The position numbers and the translations under genes were made by a program. From Thecamonas trahens ATCC 50062 (Eukaryota > Apusozoa > Apusomonadida > Apusomonadidae): a DNA stretch of 64,000 bases. Under the pieces are notes generated by a model. The model ran no database searches. It was not told the origin of the DNA and saw only the letters and a program-made list of their open reading frames with translations. The first letter of the stretch is position 1, and every line of letters starts with the position of its first letter. Positions 20,619 through 30,143 of the stretch are shown here, in pieces. Location: assembly GCF_000142905.1 (NCBI RefSeq), contig NW_013657643.1, forward strand, positions 289,911-353,910, given 5' to 3'.

Positions 20619-21772
20619 CTAGCCCTGCGAGTGCCACGCGAGCTTCCACCACGGAATCAGCCGCGACGTCGACTTTTGGTAGAGCTTGTAGAGGTGTGAC
20701 CGCGCCGGCGACGCCATCATCCGCTCTTCCACCAGGACGGTGACCTGGTGAAGGACGGCAAGTTAAACGCCGCGCCCACCAGCATCCACCCTGCGCCGCA
20801 GGCCAGAGCAAAACCACCCAGCGCCGTCCAGAATAGGCCCTCGCCAAAGTGGTTCGGGTGCCGCGAGTACCGCCACGTGCCGGTGCACAGCAGCGGCGCC
20901 TCGCCCATCTCGCGCGTCGTCACAAACTCGTACAGCTCGTTGTCCGCCACGTGCGCGAGCAGCAGCCCGCACACCGCCGCCGCAGTCGCCATTGTGTCCA
21001 TCACCGTCCACGCCTGGTCGGCGCTCCCAACCACCGCAAAGATAGGCAGCGAGATGCCCACAAGCAGCAGATGCTGCACGCCAAACACGTACCACAGCGA
21101 GAGCAGCGGCCATGCCTTGCCAAACCGCTCGCGCATCGCCACGTACCGCCAGTCCTCGCGGGCGCCAATCTGCCATTCTTCGCGCCGAAAGTACGAGTGC
21201 GTGAGGCGGAGCGCCCACACCACCACCAGCGCCACGCAAACCACAAACCGCGACCAGCCGGGCGCGCCCGGAGCCAGCGCAGGATCGCCGGCAGGATGCA
21301 GGGCGGCAAGGGCAAAGAAGGCCGGCGGAATGAGCGACCAGTACGGATCAATGAGCCAGAACGAGCCCTGCACAAGGCCCACCAGCCAGAACACCGCCGT
21401 CACGTTGAGGGCAAAGAGAACGTTGGCCAAGAGCAGCGGGTGCCACCCGGCGACTGCGCACGTTGCCGCAGGCAGCGGCAGGCCCATCCAATGCGAAGCA
21501 ACAGGCGTGCACTGGGCATACCCTGCCGCCTGCTCGATCACGACCTCCATGGCCTTCACCATCGCTCGTCCATCCTGCCACCAGCTTCCGCTTCCTCCAG
21601 CTGACGCCACCAGCCAGCTCGCCGGAGAGGCAAACACTCCGCCGCCACCGCTTGGCACCACGCACGAGCACGACGCCCGGACCGCCGCCACACACACCAC
21701 CGCAGGCAAGGCCACAAGCACAAGCACAGCCAGGTTAATACGCTGCCTCACGCTCTCGTCACTCTCTGCCAT
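20619..21772 (-). CDS. DUF1295 / steroid 5-alpha-reductase-like membrane protein (one frameshift near the 3' end)
   Basis: A multi-pass membrane protein of the DUF1295 family, related to steroid 5-alpha reductases and other methyl/acyl-modifying membrane enzymes. Visible are the WLIDPYWSLIPP segment and the C-terminal signature TGTWRYSRHPNHFGEG. As read literally the protein ends at 20717 with a non-conserved tail. In the next frame the expected family C-terminus continues (VEERMM...LYKLYQKSTSRLIPWWK) to a stop at 20619-20621. One extra A at 20760-20761 (plus strand) would join them, giving 384 residues. I therefore annotate to 20619. The start at 21772 is followed by a first hydrophobic segment. 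Substrate unknown; an ER-type oxidoreductase is likely from the family only. Confidence 0.8.
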
Positions 21773-22624
21773 GTTGTGCGTCTGTCACCTGTCGTGTGGG
21801 TGGGCAAGAGAGAGTGTGTGTGTTAGGGAGAGTGGGGTGGGGGTTGGGGTGGGCCCACAGGCGGGTCGGCTACCGGCTAGTGTGGCAAGGGGGGGGGATG
21901 GCGATCAGGGTACTGGAACATGATTTCGGGATGCAGATCTGTGTATGTGTGTGTGTGTGGGGGGGTAGGCTAGAGATGGTGGGTGGGGCTGATATGGATG
22001 GTGGTAGGAGCAGGAAAGGACCCTTTGCCCGTGGGGTGGTGGTGGTGGTGATGTCGAGCATCTCAATCCTGTCCAGGCCCTCCCTGCCTCAGCTAGCGGT
22101 TAAAGCAGCTCTGGAGGGGGCATGAAGACGGCTTGTAGCGGTCGGATAGCGGCATGTACATACTGAGGTGGTGATGATGGGTGCATCGGCTATCTGCGGT
22201 CTATGGAGCAAGTGTAGAGACGCTGTACAAATATGAGCCATTTCCCGCCTTCCCGCTGGCTGCATGCCTCTCATCTCATCTCGTACACATCTTGGCCTCA
22301 CTACTACCAACCTTGCCCTCTGAAAGAGCCCACCACTGCTACCCAGCGACTTCATATATGTAGTCGCTGGGTAGCAGTGGTGGGCTTTCTCACCCTCTTC
22401 GTGCTTCAATCTGTTCTTTTTCCCCCCACAACGACGACGGTGTCCTTCCAGCGGCCAAAAAAATGAGGGTACTCTCCCAAAACAGGAAATATAGTCGATT
22501 GTCTGCCGAGGCGTGATCCACATACTCGCACGTGCCAGCAGAGTCGGCGAGGTTGAGGAGGGGGATGGAGAAGGGGGAGAGGAGCAAGTCTGCTCACCTC
22601 TCTACTGCTTTGCAATCCTTGATC
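21773..22624. other. Divergent promoter region containing a long hairpin
   Basis: The region lies between divergent DUF1295 (minus) and BRI3-like (plus) genes. It contains a G-run at about 21890-21898, a GT-rich stretch (about 21940-21960) and the perfect inverted repeat at 22327-22386. The frames open here are short and compositionally biased, and I call none of them. Confidence 0.5.
22327..22386. repeat. Perfect inverted repeat, 25-bp arms, 10-nt loop
   Basis: The left arm (22327-22351) is exactly complementary to the right arm (22362-22386). The loop is TCATATATGT, whose centre (CATATATG) is itself self-complementary. Read as RNA it would form a 60-nt, nearly uninterrupted hairpin on either strand. 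It sits 240 bases upstream of the BRI3-like start codon. It is too perfect for chance, but I cannot tell whether it is a small-RNA precursor, a mobile-element remnant or a cruciform. Confidence 0.9.
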
Positions 22625-22960
22625 ATGTCTGAGAAGCAAGCTCTTGTCGGAAGCGCACCCGCTGGCGCGCCGCCTCCGGCGTACCACGCCGGCCAGCCTG
22701 GACCGCCGCCGCCTGCACAGGTTCCAGGTGCGTATGGTGCGGCACCGGCAGGGGGCTTTGCTGGCCAGCCTGTGGCCTACGGCTATGGGCATGCGACGGC
22801 TGTACCCGGCGGCTGCCCGCACCGAAACCTGCACACCTCGTTCACCTGCTGTGGCATCACCACGGCTGTCCTCTGCTTCCCCATCGGCCTCATCTGCTGC
22901 CTGGCCAAGCCCGAGAAGCGCTGTCGTGACTGCGGCCTCCTCCTGGACACAGGGTGCTAG
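22625..22960 (+). CDS. BRI3-like small membrane protein
   Basis: A 111-residue protein with a Pro/Gly/Ala-rich cytosolic N-terminal half (APPPAYHAGQPGPPPPAQ) and a Cys-rich membrane-associated C-terminal half. That half has an HRN..TSFTCCGITTAVLCFP segment, a membrane helix with CC pairs and a final CRDCGLLL. This matches the layout of brain protein I3 (BRI3/LITAF-like): a proline-rich tail, a C..C knuckle, one hydrophobic hairpin and a second C..C knuckle. BRI3 sits in endosomal/lysosomal membranes in animals; that location here is inference. I chose the Met at 22625 because the 31 residues of the upstream extension are not family-like. It ends 99 bases from the convergent RING gene. Confidence 0.7.
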   Translation: MSEKQALVGSAPAGAPPPAYHAGQPGPPPPAQVPGAYGAAPAGGFAGQPVAYGYGHATAVPGGCPHRNLHTSFTCCGITTAVLCFPIGLICCLAKPEKRCRDCGLLLDTGC

Positions 22961-23059
22961 GAAGGGAGAGCAAAGATACATCGATTAAATTGGCGTGGCG
23001 TCTCGTGCTTACACTGCTTCCCTCCAAGCGCACGATTTCATGGTCCTGTCCGCGGCAGA

Positions 23060-24733
23060 CTAGTCGTACAGATCAACGATGCGGGCGAGATCACGGCCGC
23101 ACGACGGGCGTGGGCACTGGCGAGCGGCACCATGCTGGATCTGGTTCCGGACATCGGCCGCGCACGCGTGACAGTACGTCCGGTGGCCGCAGGGGAGGTT
23201 GATAGACTCGCGGCGGGCACAGGCGCTGCAGACGCGGCACGGCAACGCCGCGAGCTGGGTCACCGGCGGCGGCGACCGGCTCGCGGCACCCGAGCCCGAG
23301 TCGGACGACAGTTCATCGGCGGCCATGACGGCCGGACGGACGACCATGCCGAGAATCGGTGCCCGGCAGAGCGGACAGAGCGAGACCTGGCGCGCGCAGT
23401 CGAGGCAGGTCGCCGAGTGGCCGCAGTCGAGCAGGACCGTGTTCTGCTGCGCGTCAAAGCAGACGATGCATTCGGGCGCAGGTGTCGGCGTTGGCACGGC
23501 CTCGGCGTCGGCTCCCTGGAGGTAGCCTTCGTCGTCGTCATCTGTCGAGAGCTGCAGCAGCGGCGCGCGCTGAAGGACCATGGGTGCGACCTGCGAACGA
23601 GCCATGGTAATGGCCCGCACAATCTGCCGCCGCATCTCCTCGGTCCGTGCAAACGAGAGGTCGATGTTCTCGATCGACGCCCCGAACAGGATGGCCTGCT
23701 CCAGATGAATGAGCGCGAGCAGCCGCGAGCGGAAGACCTCCAGGCTTGACATGACAACCAGCGAGCAGATGGTGGTTAGGATCGAGCAGACAATGACAAA
23801 CGAGCCGTACGCAGTGGTGCAGAACGTGACGTCGGCATCCGAGTGTGCCTTGTCGCCGGTTCTCTCGTCGCGCTGCACCTTGTCGCACTCGACAACTTGA
23901 AACCGCCACGACATGAGGAATCGCCAGAGCCAAAGCGCAAAGAGAAAGAGAAAGATGACGACGGCCGCCCGGATCCGGACCAGCGACCGGTGGCCGAGCG
24001 AGGTCCAGAGCGAGTTGACTCCAAAGACGACCCCGAGTGAAATGAGCGAGAACAGCGCCACGTTGAGCAGCGAGGCGCCGTCAATGACCACAGACGCAAA
24101 CGAGAGCAGGAGCTCGATGATCCCAGCCGTGCTGGCCGCCACCACCGCCACCAGCCCGGCTCGCCCAACTCCATGCCGCATCTCGGACGCCACCGCGGCT
24201 GCGAAAGAGCCCTGCGGCCGCGGTCGCAGCGGGAGCAGGCCCGTCCGCACCGTCTCTAGCCACTCAATGTCGGTGTCAGCCATCCTGACCACCTCGCCAC
24301 GCCCATCACCTGCCCCTGCTGGGCCTTCGGCGCCTCGCGGCGTGCCCACGGGCGAGGCCACAAGTACAGCCGGAGCAGACTCGATGGTATCCGCCGACGA
24401 CTCGGAAACGCACGTCCGTGCCGACGTATCTGATGATGACAGCACAGCCTGTGCCGGGAGCATCGGCAGAGGATTGAGGGCAACCAGCGACGAGGAGGAG
24501 GAGGAGGAGGAGGAGGAGGAGGACAACGACGGCGGCGGCAACGACGACGACGGTGCTCCTTGCTGATCCTCAGATGCCAGCCTGGCCTCTACTCTGTCCG
24601 AAGCATGTTGTGTGGTCAGCGTGGCCTGGCTCTGGCTCTGGCTAAGGCCCTGGCCTCGATCGTCGTCCATGTCGTGTTCCTCGCACCCTGGACTTGGACT
24701 TGATGCACTTTCGCCGACCGCAGCCGCGGGCAT
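23060..24733 (-). CDS. Multi-pass membrane protein with C-terminal RING finger(s)
   Basis: A 557-residue protein. The N-terminal 180 residues are low-complexity and include a poly-Ser run (about 24500-24530). About four membrane helices follow (around 24160-23720, e.g. AAVVIFLFLFALWLWRFL). The C-terminus has a clear RING finger (ECIVCFDAQ...LLDCGHSATCLDCA...CPLCRAPI, about 23350-23480). A second Cys/His cluster (CSACARRE..NLPCGHRTYCHACA...CPRPSC, about 23075-23230) resembles another RING or zinc knuckle. The expected role is a membrane-anchored E3 ubiquitin ligase. I chose the Met at 24733 because the upstream extension is proline/serine junk crossing a G-tract. The exact family is not recognised. 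Confidence 0.75.
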   Translation of the reverse strand: MPAAAVGESASSPSPGCEEHDMDDDRGQGLSQSQSQATLTTQHASDRVEARLASEDQQGAPSSSLPPPSLSSSSSSSSSSSSLVALNPLPMLPAQAVLSSSDTSARTCVSESSADTIESAPAVLVASPVGTPRGAEGPAGAGDGRGEVVRMADTDIEWLETVRTGLLPLRPRPQGSFAAAVASEMRHGVGRAGLVAVVAASTAGIIELLLSFASVVIDGASLLNVALFSLISLGVVFGVNSLWTSLGHRSLVRIRAAVVIFLFLFALWLWRFLMSWRFQVVECDKVQRDERTGDKAHSDADVTFCTTAYGSFVIVCSILTTICSLVVMSSLEVFRSRLLALIHLEQAILFGASIENIDLSFARTEEMRRQIVRAITMARSQVAPMVLQRAPLLQLSTDDDDEGYLQGADAEAVPTPTPAPECIVCFDAQQNTVLLDCGHSATCLDCARQVSLCPLCRAPILGMVVRPAVMAADELSSDSGSGAASRSPPPVTQLAALPCRVCSACARRESINLPCGHRTYCHACAADVRNQIQHGAARQCPRPSCGRDLARIVDLYD

Positions 24734-25074
24734 GGCAGACAGTGCCAGGTATTGGCGAGCTAGGGGGGAGTTGTGGGGAAGGAGGTGTTTGTGACCACGG
24801 TGGCGACTTGGGCTCGCCAGGAGAAGCTTGGTGTGGCAAGAGGAGGAGGAGGAAATGGCGGTGGTGTGTGGGGACAGTGGCCAAAGGCTGTGGTGCGGCT
24901 GTCGTTTGCCGGTGCGAACGATCGGATCATGTCCGAGTGACATTGGGGAGGACGTACGTTTGTTGAGAGAGAGAGGGGGGGGGAGGGGGGGGGGGGGGAG
25001 GAGAAGATGGTGGTGCTCCCCGGGCTGCTGCAAGCCAGACAGTAGTAGCTGACCATGCAGCAGTGAAGGAGGGG
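24734..25074. other. Intergenic region with long G-tracts
   Basis: 341 bases between the 5' end of the RING gene and the 3' end of the peptidase gene (both minus). Plus-strand G-runs lie at about 24976-25005, i.e. C-runs upstream of the RING start when read on its coding strand. No gene is seen. Confidence 0.5.
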
Positions 25075-25731
25075 CTACGCGATGGGGAGCGGATGAAGCG
25101 ACGGATCGTGCGGCGATGACATGTTGTACGAGATGATGTCCGAGATGTTGGCGTAGGGATAGGCGTCGACGGCAAAGAACGGATCGTGGACAAGGAATGA
25201 GTCAGGCTTGCTCGTCTCCCAGCCGATGAGGAGGACAAAGTGCGAGTTGTGGCGGACGTGGGCGATGCAGACGGTGCCGGCCTCGATGAGGGTCTGTAGC
25301 TCGGTGTACGACGGCTTCTGGGCCTCAGAGATGAAGACAATGTCGAGGCCATGGGTCGAGAGCGAGTTCGGTTTGTCCAGCACAAGGTTGTTGCAGTCAC
25401 CACCAGCGCAGACGTAGCCATCGTTGCTCCGCAGCCAGGCGTTGAGCGAGCCCGGATCGATGACGTGAACGCCCGGGATGCGCGCGCCGCGGCCAGAGAG
25501 GGCCATCGAGACGCACGACATGGCACAGCCCTGCTCGCACACCGTCGCTGGCTTGCACCCGCACGCACGGCACTCGGCCTCGGGCCCCATAGTCGCATCT
25601 CTCCACCGCGAGTCGCACTGATGGTAGTGCGGATACGTGAAGGGAACCACCGTCTTGCCATGCGCCAACCAGCTCGAGACCATGACGCCCAGGAGGACAA
25701 GCCAGAGGCAGACGCTGCCTGACGGAACCAT
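25075..25731 (-). CDS. Secreted C39-like cysteine peptidase
   Basis: A 218-residue protein starting with a signal peptide (VCLWLVLLGVMVSSWLAHG). The mature part begins with a peptidase_C39_2-type motif, YHQCDSRW. The nucleophile motif follows in CEQGCAMSCVSMAL, the catalytic His in RHNSHFVLLIGW, and the Asp in FLVHDPFF, in family order. Many extra Cys suggest disulphides in an extracellular or lysosomal enzyme. Bacterial C39 domains cut leader peptides, but C39-like proteins in eukaryotes have diverse or unknown substrates, so only peptidase fold and probable activity are claimed. The start is set by the signal peptide; an open frame extends far upstream but crosses a GT microsatellite and the PCNA antisense strand. 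Confidence 0.75.
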   Translation of the reverse strand: MVPSGSVCLWLVLLGVMVSSWLAHGKTVVPFTYPHYHQCDSRWRDATMGPEAECRACGCKPATVCEQGCAMSCVSMALSGRGARIPGVHVIDPGSLNAWLRSNDGYVCAGGDCNNLVLDKPNSLSTHGLDIVFISEAQKPSYTELQTLIEAGTVCIAHVRHNSHFVLLIGWETSKPDSFLVHDPFFAVDAYPYANISDIISYNMSSPHDPSLHPLPIA

Positions 25732-25993
25732 GATTGGGTATGCAGAAGGTAGGGTGTAGTTGAGTGTCGATGTCGGTCTCCGTGCCTGTGCCGGTCTCCG
25801 TGCCTGTGCCGGTCGCCGTGCTGCTGGCTGGCAACAGTTTTTTGGGCAGGTTGTGCAGCAGCGTGCGGCGCGCGGGCCGAACTTGGGCGTGAGGCCGGGT
25901 GATGGCAAAGCAGGCGGGTTGAGGGCACACAGATGAACATGCGGCAGGAAGGAGAGGAGAGGCAAGGCCAAGAAGGAGAGATCAGGGAGAATC

Positions 25994-25995
<2 letters not shown>

Positions 25996-26051
<56 letters not shown>
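25996..26051. repeat. (GT)n microsatellite, about 28 units
   Basis: An uninterrupted GT run of about 56 bases lies between the peptidase 5' end and the PCNA 3' end, followed by a G-run at about 26072-26085. It fills most of the 370-base gap (25732-26101), where no gene is seen. Likely polymorphic in length. Confidence 0.95.
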
Positions 26052-26101
26052 TTCTTTGATTTGGTGTTAGGGGAGGGGGGGGGGGAAGGGGGAAGAAGCA
26101 A

Positions 26102-27422
26102 TTAGGCATCGTCCTCGACCTTGGGCGCGAGGTAGAAGCGGATGTGGCCCATGTCGCCGACGGGGTACTCGACGACGAGCGGGACACCGTTGGACATGGA
26201 GATGGTGACGGTCGGGGCAAGCGGAGTGGCCTTGGTGAAGAACGAGAGGTAGCGGAGCGCAAACGACTGCGAGACGGGCTCCTGAAGCTCGATGGAGACG
26301 CCCGGCGAGTCGGCATCGTCGTCGATAGCGGCCGACTGGCGGAGCGCAATCTTACCTGTCCCGAGCTCACCCTTGGAGGCAAAGGTGACTCCCTCCTTGG
26401 TGGTGGTGATGACCACGGTATCGCCGATGACCGAGAGATCGCGGCAGATGCGGGCAAACTCAGCCGACGGCATGGTGACAACCGACGAGTAGTCGGTCGA
26501 CGGGATGCCAAGGCGCTCCGAGTCGATGTCCAACCCGCGGAGCTGCCAGTCGGAGACCTTGGACCCGTCCTGGCTCTCAAACATGAGCGTCACGAGGTCA
26601 CCGTTGTCGTCGGCCTTCATCGTCACTGCGTCGTTGTTGCCCACGCACCGCACAACCTTGGACATGGCGAGCAGGTTGAGCCCGATCGAGATGTTGCGGT
26701 CACAGCGGAAGTGATCGAACCCGTCCGCCCGCATGAGGAGCGAGACCAGCGAGACGTGCGACGAGTCCATAGCCTGCAGCGAGATGCCCGTCGACGAGCA
26801 GTCAAAGTTGGCATCCGTCACGAGGTCCTTCACGGCCTCGAGAATCTGTGCATGTCGGAATTCCCCACCCCCATTCGTGAGCATACACACACACACACTC
26901 TCTCTCTCTCTTTCTCGCTCCGGGGCGGTGGAGACCAGCCCACATGGCTAATTTCCACCCGGCAACAGGGGCGGGGGGGGGGGGGGGGGGCAAGATTCTA
27001 CCGCTCGAAAAAAACGCTCTGCGCCATTTCGGGGCCTTTCGGCGACGTACCTTCTTGAGCAGGTCACCCTGTGGACAGTATGGCAGACAACGGGGGGAGG
27101 AGGGAGGGTGAGTTAGGGTAGGACATGGGAGGGAGGCTGGGGGGGGGGGGGGGGGGGAGGGGTGGTGGAAGGAAGGGGGGGGGCGAAGGGGGGGAGGCGG
27201 GTGTGTGGTGGAGGTGGAGGTGGAGGTGGGGGAGAGGGGCGGAGGGTGTAGAATCTTCCCATCGCCGCCACTTCGGGGCCTATCCGCATGGCCTAGGGCG
27301 AGGGGGGATGGCGATTCAAGCCATGCGGAAGGGGTGGGAGAGGGTTGTGCGGATGGGGCGGGGGTAGGGAGGGGAGTGGGGTGGGGGTGGACTCGTACCT
27401 GCGGCAGGCGGGCCTCAAACAT
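26102..27422 (-). CDS. PCNA: PCNA, three exons including an 18-nt microexon
   Basis: Exons on the minus strand are 27399-27422 (MFEARLPQ), 27051-27068 (GDLLKK) and 26102-26845. Spliced, they give exactly 261 residues, the length of human PCNA, and restore the conserved MFEARL...LLKK.LEAVKDL N-terminus. The [15 protein letters not shown] block, the interdomain connector region and the C-terminal APKVED are all present. PCNA is the trimeric sliding clamp for replicative polymerases and repair proteins. All splice sites are GT-AG. An alternative upstream Met continuing the large exon (to 26896) would lose the conserved N-terminus, so it is rejected. Confidence 0.96.
26846..27050 (-). other. PCNA intron 2
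   Basis: 205 nt, donor GTACGT, acceptor GCACAG. It contains a C-tract on the coding strand (plus-strand G-run at about 26969-26990) and a CT-rich stretch near its acceptor. Confidence 0.9.
27069..27398 (-). other. PCNA intron 1
   Basis: 330 nt, donor GTACGA, acceptor CCACAG. It is very C-rich on the coding strand. It shares a TTCGGGGCCT block (plus strand, about 27268) with intron 2 (about 27029). Confidence 0.9.
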
Positions 27423-27608
27423 GGTGTGTGTGTGTGTGTGTGGTCGGAGGGGGAGAAGTGGCTGACCGTGTGGGCGTCGGCGACTCGCCGAAGACAACCG
27501 AGCTTGAGTGAGTCGGTCAAAGCCCTGGGCGAGTCACCGACGCGCAGGAAGACTTTGCCCTTCCCCCAACCCATACATGTGGTTTTACGGTTGGCTGAAC
27601 GGCTATGA

Positions 27609-28946
27609 CTAGAATCCGTGGTAGGGAGCATACGAGGTGCATTGGTCGACGACAACGGCCGGCTTTGCGGCACGCGGGGCCGGGGTACAGCCCTCAGGCT
27701 CGATCAGGTACTTGTAAGGGACGGAGACCGGCGGGAGGGTGGTGGCGAGGCCGCGGTTTGCGGCAGCGCGGTTCTGGGTCTCGAGAACCACCTTCTTGGT
27801 GGGATCCCAACGTGCGGAGCGCGCGGGCGGGTCTGCATCGGCCGAGTCGCGGAGGCGAGTGGGGAGGAGGACAGCGGCTGAGGTGGCGGCGACGGCGGCG
27901 TCGAGCTCGGTGGCGTCGGGGACGACAGCGCGCGAGTAGAGCGGGGTAGCGACGGCGCGGAGCTTGGACATGCGGGTCTTGCCAAAGGCCACCTGCTGCT
28001 CGGCCTTTTCGACCAGGTCTGTTCCGCGCCATCCGGCCTCGCGCTTGCGCAGCGCGCGCCTGGAGCGTAGCGGCGTGTGCTTGAGCTCGACGCTCCGCAG
28101 GCCGGGTACCACGCCCGGAACTGCCAGCATCTCGGCCTTGGTCCGGCGCACCATGTTGCGGCGGGCGGTGGCAAGCGGCGCGCCGGTGGTCCGCGGCGGC
28201 GTAGCCAGCTCGCCGTACGGCGTCTTGGCCTTGCTCCCGCCCGAGCCCTGCGGCGCGCCAGCGGCACTCTCAGCCTTGCGCCGGCGCCGACCGCGGCGAA
28301 AGCCGGCGTAGCGGATGCGCCCAGCCTTGGTGAACCGGGCCTCGTCGAGCGAAGTCGGGACCTGCGTCGCGAGCCCGCTGTCGTCAGCGACAGTGGGTGC
28401 TGCGGCGAGCGGCGGAGCGTCGCCCGGCGTAGGCGGCACAACCGGTGCGGCGTAGGCCGAGGGCGTTGGGCGGTTGCGGCGGTTGCGGCCCGAGCCCGAG
28501 TGGGCCTTGCCCTTTCCCTTGCCCTTGCCCTTGCCGCGACGACGCGATCGCCTGCGGTTCCGCGAGCGGAGTTCGTCCGCCTCGCCCGACGCGATCGAAG
28601 CCTCCAAGGCACCAGACCTGGCGAGCGTCGGGTCCGAACCGCCGGCAAAGCCGCGGGCAATGCGGAGCGAGTCGGACGGGCTAGCGGCGGCCTGGCTGGC
28701 GGCAGTCGGGCCGGCCTCCGGCAGCGAGGATACCGACGCAACATCGTTGTTCGCCAGCAGTGGCGACGAGTCGCGGGTGTGCGAGGCCTTGATCTTCTTC
28801 CTGTCGCGGCCCTTGTTCAGCAGCGACTTTGCCAGCGTGCCCGCCGACATGCCCGCCGGCCGCAGCCTGCTGGGCACGCTGCCCCTCCGCCCGCGGAAGG
28901 CTGCCACAAGGCTCCCTTCCTCGGCCGTCATCTCCTCGCTCGCCAT
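27609..28946 (-). CDS. Hypothetical basic, low-complexity protein
   Basis: A 445-residue open frame with no family I recognise. It begins MASEEMTAEEGSLVAAFRG. A very basic block follows (RSRNRRRSRRR then (GK)n, about 28510-28560). Ser/Ala/Pro-rich linkers contain several K/R-A-G-R-I-R-type patches. A C-terminal region (VAFGKTRMSKLRAVATPLYSRA ... VPYKYLIEPEGC) looks more constrained. No signal peptide or membrane helix is seen. Composition suggests a nuclear or nucleic-acid-associated protein, inferred from charge alone. The gene shares a short divergent promoter with the CacyBP-like gene. Coding status is supported by GC3 pattern and length, but not by homology. Confidence 0.55.
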   Translation of the reverse strand: MASEEMTAEEGSLVAAFRGRRGSVPSRLRPAGMSAGTLAKSLLNKGRDRKKIKASHTRDSSPLLANNDVASVSSLPEAGPTAASQAAASPSDSLRIARGFAGGSDPTLARSGALEASIASGEADELRSRNRRRSRRRGKGKGKGKGKAHSGSGRNRRNRPTPSAYAAPVVPPTPGDAPPLAAAPTVADDSGLATQVPTSLDEARFTKAGRIRYAGFRRGRRRRKAESAAGAPQGSGGSKAKTPYGELATPPRTTGAPLATARRNMVRRTKAEMLAVPGVVPGLRSVELKHTPLRSRRALRKREAGWRGTDLVEKAEQQVAFGKTRMSKLRAVATPLYSRAVVPDATELDAAVAATSAAVLLPTRLRDSADADPPARSARWDPTKKVVLETQNRAAANRGLATTLPPVSVPYKYLIEPEGCTPAPRAAKPAVVVDQCTSYAPYHGF

Positions 28947-29388
28947 CCTCGTCCCGCAGCTGCAGTGCCTGTGGGAGAGGGTGGGAGAGGGGTGGGGTGG
29001 GTGAGGAGGTGGTGGGGGTGAAGAGGGGGGGCGAGGGGTAAAGGCGGACGGCGGAGGGGAACGGTCGGAATTTGGAGAGTGGAGGAAGGGGGGGGGGGGG
29101 GGGGGGGGGGGGCGAGCCTAAGCCGATGGCTTGATCTTTCCAATTGACCTTGCTCTAGTCTGGTCTGATCTACCGCGTGTGCCGTATCGATGGCAGGAGA
29201 GTCGTGGCTGGCCTGATGAGGGAGACAGTGGCTTGGTGTGGCTTATGTGGCTTACGTGGCTTGGCTTGGTGTGGCTCGCGTGGCTCGTCTGATGGACTTG
29301 CGCTGGCGCGAGCGGGTAAAAAATCGTTCGACTCAACTCGTCGACAGCAAGTTACCAGACGAGGCCGCGACAACAGGTGCCGAGCGCC
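28947..29388. other. Divergent promoter region with 25-nt poly(G) and decamer repeats
   Basis: The gap between the hypothetical gene (minus) and the CacyBP-like gene (plus) holds a 25-base G-run at 29088-29112. It also holds a degenerate array of about 10-base units with a GTGGCTT core (about 29229-29290). No coding sequence is called. Confidence 0.6.
29088..29112. repeat. Poly(G)25 tract
   Basis: An uninterrupted run of 25 G on the plus strand (C on the coding strand of the gene starting at 28946, 142 bases away). It is the longest homopolymer in the window and could form stacked G-quadruplexes. Confidence 0.95.
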
Positions 29389-30114
29389 ATGGCTGACCAA
29401 GACGTGATCGAAGTCAATTCGCTTCTCGAGTCTGGGCTGGTGACCCGGGAGAGGGTTCGGGCGGTGCTGGAGGAGGCGCGCGCGGCGTGGGAGGCCGAGG
29501 CCGCCCGGGATGCTGCCGGGAGCCGAGGAGGTGCGGCGAGTGTTCGTGAAGGACTCGGCGAGGGCGGCGAGACAGGGCAAGAGGCGGCCAGCGGAGCAGC
29601 CGAGCGCGAGGCGGTGATCCTGGAGAGCGGCAGCCTCCATTTTGAGAAGCACTACATTTCGCAGACCGATGCGCGGATGACGGTGACGTTCCCGCTCAAG
29701 GAGGAGGTGGCGGTGCCGGCCGAGGAGGCGGTGAGCGCGCAGTTTACGCCGACGTCAGCAGCGGTGACGCTCCGCGGCTACCGCGGGCGCGAATTCCAGT
29801 ACGTAGTGCGGCAGCTGTGCGAGCGGATCGTGCCGGACGAGTCGAGTGCCGTGCTGCGGACGTCGCGAAACGGGCAGCAAAAGCTGGTGGTGCGGCTGGC
29901 CAAGGCTGAGCGCGGCGTCGAGTGGTCCGGCGTGAGCGACGAGAAGAAGCGTAAGTCGGAGGAGCACCGGGCGCTCGCCGAGTCGGGCGCCACGACGATG
30001 GAGCTCATCCAGTCGATGTACCGCAACGCGTCCGACGAGGACCGTGCATCGCTGGCCAAAGCCATGGCCGAGGGCCAGCGCAAGCGCGAGGAGCGGGCGC
30101 GAGCACGGGCGTAG
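29389..30114 (+). CDS. CacyBP/SIP-like protein (helical N-terminus, CS domain, SGS motif)
   Basis: A 241-residue protein from the Met at 29389. Order of parts: an N-terminal helical hairpin (EVNSLLESGLVTRERVRAVLE), like the dimerising Siah-binding helix of CacyBP; an Ala/Gly-rich linker; a p23-like CS beta-sandwich (about residues 95-180; VTFPLKEEV...SAAVTLRGYRGREFQYVV); and an SGS-type tail (TTMELIQSMYRNASDEDRASLAKAMAEG). In animals CacyBP/SIP links SIAH1 to SKP1-type ubiquitin ligases and binds S100 proteins. Which of these apply here is unknown. SGT1 shares CS+SGS but has TPRs, which are absent here. The gene ends 29 bases from the convergent PARP stop codon. Confidence 0.8.
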   Translation: MADQDVIEVNSLLESGLVTRERVRAVLEEARAAWEAEAARDAAGSRGGAASVREGLGEGGETGQEAASGAAEREAVILESGSLHFEKHYISQTDARMTVTFPLKEEVAVPAEEAVSAQFTPTSAAVTLRGYRGREFQYVVRQLCERIVPDESSAVLRTSRNGQQKLVVRLAKAERGVEWSGVSDEKKRKSEEHRALAESGATTMELIQSMYRNASDEDRASLAKAMAEGQRKREERARARA

Positions 30115-30143
30115 CAGCGGGCGCGGCACGAGAGACTGGCCTA

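Noticed and set aside
25732-26580. A long N-terminal extension of the C39-like peptidase frame
   Set aside because: It reads the PCNA coding region in another frame and a (GT)n repeat; the internal Met at 25731 is followed by a proper signal peptide.
26144-27058. A 304-codon plus-strand frame over the PCNA gene
   Set aside because: Antisense shadow of PCNA; composition is Arg/Asp/Gly-biased and it runs into the introns and G-tracts.
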